Shown here: positions 1 through 4,628 of the stretch, piece by piece | Layout of the letters: each line of letters begins with the position of its first letter | Numbering within the stretch: position 1 is the first letter of the stretch | DNA from: Rhodoferax sp. | GTDB lineage: Bacteria > Pseudomonadota > Gammaproteobacteria > Burkholderiales > Burkholderiaceae | Direction of reading: 5' to 3' | DNA length: 5,468 nucleotides | Assembly: GCA_028292075.1 (NCBI GenBank) | Contig: JAQGNA010000260.1 | Coordinates: 1-5,468 of the forward strand | Position numbers and translations under genes: made by a program | Notes under the pieces: model-generated | Seen by the model: the letters and a program-made list of their open reading frames with translations, nothing else | Told to the model about the DNA's origin: nothing | Database searches by the model: none

Positions 1-346
1 CGGTGCCGGTGGCGGCCTGGCTGCGCTGCTGCAGCGCCGCAAAGGCCGGCGTGTCGGCGAAGCGCAGATAGAGGCAGCGGAAGAAATGCGCCGTGCCTTC
101 CACCGCCTCGACGCGCCAGGCCTGGGCCGGGGTCGCCGCGGCGATGGCCCGGGCGTGAATGGACAACGCGGCGAGGTCATCAGCCAGATCGCCCGCCAGA
201 TCGCCCGCCAGGTCGCCCTGGACGGTGACATGAGGCACGAACGCCGGCTGGCCAAAGCGCGGTGCCAGTGCCGTCACCAGCGCCGTCAACTCGGCCTGCG
301 CTGCGGGCTCGGGCAACAGCCAGAGCGAATAGGCGGCCGCGCTCAT
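1..346 (-). CDS. 2H phosphoesterase, cyclic phosphodiesterase (CPDase)-like, 3' end missing
   Basis: The visible part is the first 115 residues; the gene runs off the left edge. The N-terminus has the pattern YSLWLLPE, then FVPHVTV with the first H-x-T motif at H39-T41, then an EGTAHFFRCLYLRF strand. From memory this order matches plant and yeast cyclic nucleotide phosphodiesterases (CPDase, Pfam PF07823) of the 2H phosphoesterase superfamily, whose members open 2',3'- or 1'',2''-cyclic phosphates and related phosphodiesters. The second catalytic H-x-T/S motif would lie beyond the edge, so activity cannot be confirmed. No signal peptide is visible, suggesting a cytosolic enzyme. The ATG overlaps the TGA of permease 2 by 4 bp (ATGA), so translation is probably coupled to the importer. 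An unusual GDLA-type tandem repeat (residues 44-59) follows directly after the first motif. It could alternatively be annotated as a 2'-5' RNA ligase family protein; its in vivo substrate is unknown. Confidence 0.8.
   Translation of the reverse strand, partial: MSAAAYSLWLLPEPAAQAELTALVTALAPRFGQPAFVPHVTVQGDLAGDLAGDLADDLAALSIHARAIAAATPAQAWRVEAVEGTAHFFRCLYLRFADTPAFAALQQRSQAATGT
170..220. repeat. 12-bp tandem repeat inside the CPDase-like gene
   Basis: The unit cagatcgcccgc occurs perfectly at 185-196 and 197-208, and again with changes at 209-220 (caggtcgccctg). A more degenerate unit lies to the left. Because the period is a multiple of three, the reading frame is kept and the minus strand encodes GDLA-GDLA-GDLA-DDLA (residues 44-59). 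The pattern suggests expansion by replication slippage. Confidence 0.85.
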
Positions 347-1227
347 TTGCCGACGCCGGACAGCACGTCCGCCTTGAGGAAGCGCTCGACGAACAGCATG
401 AACAGCACCGACGGCACCAGCAGCAGCAGCGCGGTGATGGAGGCGATCTGGTAGTTGCCCTCGAGCGCGGCGTTTAGCATGGTGAGCGGCAGCGTGCGGA
501 CGTTGGGCACGCCAACGAAGAAGGTGCCGGAGAACTCGTCGAGCGAGATCAGGAAAACGAAGATCGCGCTGGCCAGCAGGCCCGGCGCGGCCAGCGGCAG
601 CGATATGGTCAGGAAGGCGCGCAACGGCGAGGCACCGAGATTGCGCGCCGCCTCCACCTGTTCGCTGCCGATGGCGGCGAAAGTGGCCGAGGCGATCCAC
701 ACCGCGAATACCAGCCCCTGGATGGCATGCACCAGCATCACCCCGGCGATGGTGCCGGTGAGGCCCAGGCCGTAGAAGATGCGGGCGATGTTGAGATGCA
801 CGGCGATGGTCGGGAAGGCCTGCGGCAGCAGGAAGAACAGCAGGAACAGGCTGCGCATGGGCAGGTCGCGCTTCGACAGCGCATAACCCGCCGGCACGGC
901 CACGGCCAGGCTCAGCGCCACGGTGAGCACGGCGATCACCAGGCTGGTCCACAGCGCCTTCATGGCGCCGGCCTCGGGGCGGAACACCTTGGTCCAGAAT
1001 GCGAAACCCCAGCGCACCGGCAGCTTGGCCGGGAAGTACCAGGCTTCGGTGACGGTCCAGATCAGCATGTTCAGCAATGGGCCGAAGATGGCCACCGCCA
1101 GCAGCCCGATCAACAGGCCGCGCAGCAGGCCCCCGGCCCATGACGGCATGCGCCAACCCGGGCGGTGCAGCGGCGGAAGCGAGGTGGAAGCCAGGCCTCG
1201 GTACGACGTGGGCATGGCAGCGCTCAT
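343..1227 (-). CDS. ABC importer permease 2 (PotC-like inner-membrane subunit)
   Basis: This 294-residue protein is one half of the membrane channel of a binding-protein-dependent importer (MetI-like permease fold). Six hydrophobic segments are visible at roughly 34-59, 92-116, 126-146, 158-182, 214-238 and 259-282. The cytoplasmic coupling loop carries the EAA signature: E192-A-A, G198, F205, I208 and L210-P211, the contact site for the ATPase. Sequence after the loop (SLDEFSGTFFVG) resembles the SLDDF stretch of the PotC/YdcV branch, hence the polyamine/opine/phosphonate-type assignment. The ATG at 1227 overlaps the stop of permease 1 by 4 bp (ATGA); a second in-frame ATG four codons later (1215) is possible. 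The reading frame stays open far upstream of this start, but that part antiparallels nothing conserved and lies over permease 1. Its own stop overlaps the start of the CPDase-like gene. Substrate unknown. Confidence 0.9.
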   Translation of the reverse strand: MSAAMPTSYRGLASTSLPPLHRPGWRMPSWAGGLLRGLLIGLLAVAIFGPLLNMLIWTVTEAWYFPAKLPVRWGFAFWTKVFRPEAGAMKALWTSLVIAVLTVALSLAVAVPAGYALSKRDLPMRSLFLLFFLLPQAFPTIAVHLNIARIFYGLGLTGTIAGVMLVHAIQGLVFAVWIASATFAAIGSEQVEAARNLGASPLRAFLTISLPLAAPGLLASAIFVFLISLDEFSGTFFVGVPNVRTLPLTMLNAALEGNYQIASITALLLLVPSVLFMLFVERFLKADVLSGVGK

Positions 1228-2087
1228 CGCGGCTTGCCGCCTTCGCGGATGCCCTGGCGCAGGTAGAACCAGGCGGCCACGCCGCTCATGGCGAACGACA
1301 CGAAGCCCAGCGCGTTGGCCACGCCGTAGTCGCCGTAGGAGTTGACGCGCCAGGCCATGTCGACGGTGAGCAGGGTCGGCGAGCCGGCCACCAGCATCAT
1401 GGGCACCGACAAGGCCGACAGCATGGTCACGAACGAAAGGATGAGCGCCACGAACACGGTGGACCGCACCTGCGGCACGACGATCTCCATGAGGATGCGA
1501 AAGCGCCCCGCCCCCAGCCCGCGCGCCGACTCGATCATGCTGCGGTCCATCGAGGCCATGGCGCCGCTGATCAGCAACGCGGCGAAGGGCAATTGCTTCC
1601 ACACGAAGGTGACCACCACGCCGCGCCAGTCGAGCAGGCTGATGGCATGCAACGGGTCGACCACGCCGAGCGACATCAGCGCGTTGTTGAGCATGCCGTT
1701 CTTGGCCAGGAAGGTGCGCATCAGCTGCGCGGCCACCACGAACGGAATGAACAGCGGCCAGCGGTAGAGCCAGCGCAGGATGAACACCGCGCGCGGGTTC
1801 TCGCCCAGCGTGAGGTAGCCCGCGATGGCGATGGCGAACACGCCCACCAGCGCCGTCGACAGCACGGTGACGCCGGCCGTGAGCGCAATGTCGCCGCCGT
1901 AGAGCGCAAACGCTTTCTGAAAGTTCGCCAGCCCCCAGGCGCCGGTCGCCTCGTTGCGAAAGGCGAAGGCCAGCGACAAGACCAGCGGATAGACGAACAG
2001 CAGGCCGACCATCACCAGGGCCGGGCCCATCAGCAGCAGGGCCGGGCCGAGCCGCCCGCCGTGGAAGAGGACGCCAGCGCGTGCCAC
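1224..2087 (-). CDS. ABC importer permease 1 (PotB-like inner-membrane subunit)
   Basis: This is the partner permease of the importer, 287 residues from the chosen start. Hydrophobic segments sit at about 14-42, 68-92, 110-126, 156-178, 208-235 and 254-276. The EAA-type coupling loop is present as E186-S-A, G192, F196, I202 and V204-P205. The start is a GTG only 1 nt beyond the TGA of the binding-protein gene. No in-frame ATG occurs between the hydrophobic start and 2339, and using that distant ATG would overlap the binding-protein gene by 251 bp. An in-frame Met at residue 20 would cut into the first membrane helix, so GTG is preferred. No clear Shine-Dalgarno is seen, which fits translational coupling to the upstream gene. 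The start codon is the least certain point; the family call is firm. The two permeases are non-identical, so the channel is a heterodimer. Confidence 0.88.
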   Translation of the reverse strand: MARAGVLFHGGRLGPALLLMGPALVMVGLLFVYPLVLSLAFAFRNEATGAWGLANFQKAFALYGGDIALTAGVTVLSTALVGVFAIAIAGYLTLGENPRAVFILRWLYRWPLFIPFVVAAQLMRTFLAKNGMLNNALMSLGVVDPLHAISLLDWRGVVVTFVWKQLPFAALLISGAMASMDRSMIESARGLGAGRFRILMEIVVPQVRSTVFVALILSFVTMLSALSVPMMLVAGSPTLLTVDMAWRVNSYGDYGVANALGFVSFAMSGVAAWFYLRQGIREGGKPR

Positions 2088-2088
2088 T

Positions 2089-3240
2089 TCAGTTCTGCAC
2101 CTGGGCTTCGTACTGTTCGCGCAAATCCTTGAAGTAAGGCGCGAGCGGGAACGGCTTGCCGTTCTTCGCCAGGTCGGCCGGCGTGATGTCGACGAAGAGC
2201 GAGTTCCACACCTTGGGGTCGAGCGCCGGCTTGACCACGTTGGCGTCGATGCCGGGGTACCAGTTGAAGCGCTTGACGATGCCCTCGGCCTGCACCTCGG
2301 GGCTGGTGGCCAGGGTGATGAACTTCTTGGCCAGCTCAATGTTCTTGGCCTTGGCGGGAATGGCGTAGTAGTACGGCTGGCCGGGCATGCCGGGCGAGAG
2401 GATCTTCAGGCGCAGGTTGGGCGCCAGGCGGCCCTCGGCCTTCCAGCTCTGGAACATGTCGACCCACACCGGGCCCATGGCGATCTCGCCGCGGTTGAGC
2501 ATGTCGAGCGTGCCGGCATTGCCCGGCGTGAACACCACCTGCTGGTTGAAGGCCTTGAGGTCGGCGAAGGCCTTCTTCCAGCCGGCTGAATTCTTGGCGT
2601 CGTACGGGCCCTGCTGCACCGCCTCGGGGTTGCCGCCGTAGGCGTACATCCAGCCCACCACGAAAGCCACGCCCGACATGCCGTTCTTCAGGCCGTTGTA
2701 GCCGAAGGCCTTGGGGTTCTTGGCGACGAAGGCGCGCATTTCGTCGTACGAGCCGGGTGGATTCTTGACGAGGTCGGGGTTGTAGGCGATGGCGGTCTGG
2801 CTCTCGAACATCGGCATGACGTAGCCGTCGACGTTGACGCCCAGCGCCTGCTTCGCCGACTGGCTCACCGCGTACTTCCCGGTGGGGATGCTGTCGCGGT
2901 ATTTCATGAGCAGGCCTTCCTGCACCATCTCGCCGGTCTTCTGCTGGTTGGGGATGATGACGTCGGTGTCCCAGGTGGCCACGCCGGCGCTCTTTTGCGC
3001 CTGCAGCTTCTCGAGCATCTTCTGGGAGCCGGCGTCGTCCGGCCCGGTGCCGACGACGCTCACCTTCACGCCCGGGTTCTGCTTCTCGAACAGCGGGCCC
3101 AGGTAGTCGGTGATGTAGTCGACCATGTTCTGCGATCCGCCGCTGATGACGTTCAGCGTGGTCTGCGCCTGGCCCGCGCTGCAGAAAGACCCGAGCGCGA
3201 TGGCGATGGACAGCGACAGGGAACGATGCATGTTCTTCAT
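2089..3240 (-). CDS. Periplasmic substrate-binding protein of the ABC importer
   Basis: This 383-residue protein should capture the solute in the periplasm and deliver it to the two permeases. The N-terminus is a Sec signal peptide: basic MKNMHR, a hydrophobic stretch at about 8-22, and a likely cleavage after A25 (AGQA before QTT). The mature part has the layout of family 1/6-type solute-binding proteins: a first strand TLNVISGG, then DVIIPNQQ (93-100), VMPMFESQTAIAYNPDLVKNPP spanning 141-162, the domain cross-over near 180-205 (rich in aromatics: F179, Y181, F193, W197, Y199, Y201), GEIAMGPVWVDMF (251-263), and a C-terminal helix region after YYYAIPAKAKNIELAKKF (290-307). The overall flavour is of the PotD/YnjB/phosphonate-binding group, but I cannot assign a ligand. 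The start is set by a good Shine-Dalgarno; ATG at 3231 is a weaker alternative. C20 lacks a proper lipobox, so it is not called a lipoprotein. Confidence 0.9.
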   Translation of the reverse strand: MKNMHRSLSLSIAIALGSFCSAGQAQTTLNVISGGSQNMVDYITDYLGPLFEKQNPGVKVSVVGTGPDDAGSQKMLEKLQAQKSAGVATWDTDVIIPNQQKTGEMVQEGLLMKYRDSIPTGKYAVSQSAKQALGVNVDGYVMPMFESQTAIAYNPDLVKNPPGSYDEMRAFVAKNPKAFGYNGLKNGMSGVAFVVGWMYAYGGNPEAVQQGPYDAKNSAGWKKAFADLKAFNQQVVFTPGNAGTLDMLNRGEIAMGPVWVDMFQSWKAEGRLAPNLRLKILSPGMPGQPYYYAIPAKAKNIELAKKFITLATSPEVQAEGIVKRFNWYPGIDANVVKPALDPKVWNSLFVDITPADLAKNGKPFPLAPYFKDLREQYEAQVQN

Positions 3241-3249
3241 GGTGATGAT

Positions 3250-3255
3250 TCCTTC
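3250..3255 (-). promoter_or_regulatory. Shine-Dalgarno of the binding-protein gene
   Basis: The minus strand reads GAAGGA here, with 9 nt before the ATG at 3240. It is the only strong ribosome-binding site inside the importer operon. This would fit the usual need for more binding protein than membrane subunits, and it decides the start in favour of 3240 over the longer open frame reaching 3363. Confidence 0.7.
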
Positions 3256-3277
3256 GAATGGGTGAAAGGTCTTGGGC

Positions 3278-4402
3278 TCAGGCGTGCGCGGCGGGCACGC
3301 GCTGCGAATCGCGCGGAAAGACATGCAACGCGGCCGCCGGCACGTGCACGGTGACGTCGGCACCCTGCGGCACGGCGCTCGGGTGGTCGATGAAGAAGCT
3401 GCCGCTTTGCGTGGCGACCTCGCAGCGGTAGCCGCCGCCGAGGTAACTCACCTGGCTGATCTGGCCGGGCAGCTGCAGCGCGCCATCGGCCTCGGGGCGC
3501 TGCAGCCGAAGCGAAGCGCGTTCGCTGCGGAAATGCACCTGCACCGGCCCGGCGAACAGGCTGTCGGCCCCGGCCATGTGGGCGCCCTGCACGCTGGCCT
3601 CCGGCGCGCTGGGCACCCGTAGCGCCAGGCCGTCGCCGTGCCGGGCCGCCTCGCAATCGATGATGTTTTCGGCGCCCATGAAGGAGGCGACATAGGGCGA
3701 GGCGGGCCGCTGGAACACCACCTCCGGCGAGCCGACCTGGGCGATGCGGCCCTGGTCGAGCACCACGACGCGGTCGGCCATCACCATGGCTTCCTCGCGG
3801 TCGTGCGTCACCAGGATGGCGGTCAGCCCGAGCCGCCGCTGGATCGAGCGGATCTCGTGGCGCATCTGCAGGCGGATGCGGGCGTCGAGGTTCGACAGCG
3901 GCTCGTCGAGCAGCAGGATGTCGGGCTCCACCGCCAACGCCCGCCCGAGCGCCACCCGCTGGCGCTGGCCGCCCGAGAGCGCCGTCACCGGGCGGTCCTC
4001 AAAGCCGGCCAGGCCGAGCATGTCGAGCAGGGCCAGCACGCGTTGGCGGATCTGCGCGGCCGGCACCTTGCGCAGGCGCAGGCCGTAGCCGATGTTCTGG
4101 CCCACGTCCATGTGCGACCACAGCGCGTAAGACTGGAAGACCATGGCCATGCCGCGCCGCTCGGGCGGCTCGGACAGGATGTCGCGGCCACGGACCTGAA
4201 TCGTGCCGGACGATGCCGCGTTGAAGCCCGACAGCGTGCGCAGCAGCGTGGTCTTGCCGCAGCCCGACGCGCCGAGCAGGGCGACGAAGGTACCGGCCTC
4301 GATGTCGAGATCGATGCCCTTGAGAACTTCATTCGTGCCATAGGCCACCCGCAGTCCGCGGATGGAGATCATGGCTGGGTCGGACTCGGAGGGCAGGGTC
4401 AT
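3278..4402 (-). CDS. ABC importer ATPase with C-terminal TOBE-like domain
   Basis: This 374-residue protein is the energising subunit of the importer, on the cytoplasmic face. All nucleotide-binding motifs are intact: A-loop Y21, Walker A G44-ASGCGK-T51, Q-loop Q90, signature LSGGQ 142-146, Walker B DILLLDE 161-167 and H-loop H200. A regulatory C-terminal part of about 120 residues follows (248-374), with the TOBE-like stretch GQISQVSYLGGGYRCEV at 313-329, as in PotA/UgpC/FbpC-type ATPases. The P usually found in the YALWPHM stretch after the Q-loop is replaced by S96. Two starts are possible: ATG at 4402 (used here) or ATG at 4372, giving 364 residues and beginning directly at MISIRGL; neither has a Shine-Dalgarno. 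The open frame continues to 4555 but that extension is unlike the family. It is the first gene of the operon, with 37 nt before the binding protein. Specificity cannot be told from the ATPase. Confidence 0.92.
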   Translation of the reverse strand: MTLPSESDPAMISIRGLRVAYGTNEVLKGIDLDIEAGTFVALLGASGCGKTTLLRTLSGFNAASSGTIQVRGRDILSEPPERRGMAMVFQSYALWSHMDVGQNIGYGLRLRKVPAAQIRQRVLALLDMLGLAGFEDRPVTALSGGQRQRVALGRALAVEPDILLLDEPLSNLDARIRLQMRHEIRSIQRRLGLTAILVTHDREEAMVMADRVVVLDQGRIAQVGSPEVVFQRPASPYVASFMGAENIIDCEAARHGDGLALRVPSAPEASVQGAHMAGADSLFAGPVQVHFRSERASLRLQRPEADGALQLPGQISQVSYLGGGYRCEVATQSGSFFIDHPSAVPQGADVTVHVPAAALHVFPRDSQRVPAAHA

Positions 4403-4459
4403 GGAGGAAAAAACGAAAGGGGGCAAATAGGAAATAGGACGGGGGGAAAGAGAAACAGG
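4403..4459 (-). promoter_or_regulatory. Pyrimidine-rich leader of the ATPase gene
   Basis: On the plus strand 51 of 57 bases are purines (exceptions at 4414, 4424, 4428, 4435, 4440 and 4456), so the ATPase mRNA would carry a C/U-rich leader ending in TTTCCTCC right before the ATG at 4402. There is no Shine-Dalgarno; the end even resembles an anti-Shine-Dalgarno. Ribosomal protein S1 is known to bind pyrimidine-rich leaders, so S1-assisted initiation is a reasonable inference. Confidence 0.5.
4425..4438. repeat. Tandem 7-bp repeat AAATAGG
   Basis: Two perfect adjacent copies, 4425-4431 and 4432-4438, lie within the purine-rich leader about 23-36 bp before the ATPase start. Two short copies are weak evidence of function; they could be a slippage product or a half-site pair. 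Confidence 0.6.
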
Positions 4460-4468
4460 CCAGACGCC

Positions 4469-4495
4469 ATCACACCGACACACCGGTTGTCTCAA
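4469..4495 (-). promoter_or_regulatory. Candidate sigma70 promoter for the importer operon
   Basis: On the minus strand TTGAGA (4495-4490, five of six to the -35 consensus) is followed after 15 bp by TGTGAT (4474-4469, four of six to the -10 consensus). Transcription would begin near 4461 and give a leader of about 58 nt made up of the pyrimidine-rich tract. The short spacer makes this a weak prediction. Confidence 0.25.
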
Positions 4496-4572
4496 ATCGA
4501 TTCGGACGCAAGAGCGGGCATATTGGCGAAAGATAATGTCCAAAGCGTGACACAAACGAAAAAAATTGCACT

Positions 4573-4599
4573 AGAAAAAACACTTAGAATATTTTTTCT
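4573..4599. promoter_or_regulatory. Inverted repeat, possible operator for the regulator
   Basis: Perfect 8-bp arms AGAAAAAA (4573-4580) and TTTTTTCT (4592-4599) flank an 11-bp spacer. A further GAAAAAAA at 4558-4565 is a direct repeat of the left arm with a 16-bp offset. The spacer contains TAGAAT (4585-4590), five of six to a -10 box, although no good -35 lies at the right distance. Position next to an RpiR-type gene fits an autoregulatory operator that could also affect the divergent operon, but A/T-tract arms can arise by chance in AT-rich DNA. Confidence 0.35.
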
Positions 4600-4614
4600 G
4601 TTTTCTATCTTCAG

Positions 4615-4620
4615 CAGGAG
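4615..4620 (+). promoter_or_regulatory. Shine-Dalgarno deciding the TTG start of the regulator
   Basis: CAGGAG ends 8 nt before the TTG at 4629, an ideal distance. The later in-frame ATG at 4740 has only AAGG directly against it with one base between, so the TTG is the better start. Confidence 0.65.
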
Positions 4621-4628
4621 CCGGACCA

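Larger units (their letters stand above)
4403..4628. promoter_or_regulatory. Divergent intergenic control region
   Basis: This 226-bp gap separates the importer operon (leftward) from the regulator gene (rightward), so it must hold both promoters and probably the operator. It falls into two parts: a purine-rich part next to the ATPase (4403-4459) and an AT-rich part next to the regulator (about 4520-4610), which stands out from the GC-rich genes. Small elements inside it are tandem AAATAGG (4425-4438), repeated CACACCG (4471-4477 and 4479-4485), the 8-bp palindrome AATCGATT (4495-4502) and an 8-bp inverted repeat (4573-4599). No gene or RNA is seen in it. Confidence 0.75.

Noticed and set aside
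1077..2132. Long plus-strand open frame opposite the two permease genes
   Set aside because: Its translation is rich in H, Q, R and G with no recognisable domain, and it lies antisense to well-conserved permease sequence; high GC produces such open frames.
3179..3240. Lipoprotein signal at C20 of the binding protein
   Set aside because: The residues before the cysteine (G-S-F) do not form a lipobox, whereas AGQA at 22-25 is a good signal peptidase I site.
3241..3277. Attenuator or terminator between ATPase and binding protein
   Set aside because: Only a 4-bp CCTT/AAGG pairing with a long loop and no U-run is possible; not convincing.
343..4402. Naming the importer as a known polyamine, phosphonate or iron system (pot, phn, fbp)
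   Set aside because: ATPase and permease motifs are shared by all these families and the binding protein does not show a diagnostic ligand signature, so no gene symbols were given.
4537..4552. TGTC...GACA inverted repeat as an operator
   Set aside because: Arms of 4 bp with no extension are expected by chance in a 226-bp region.
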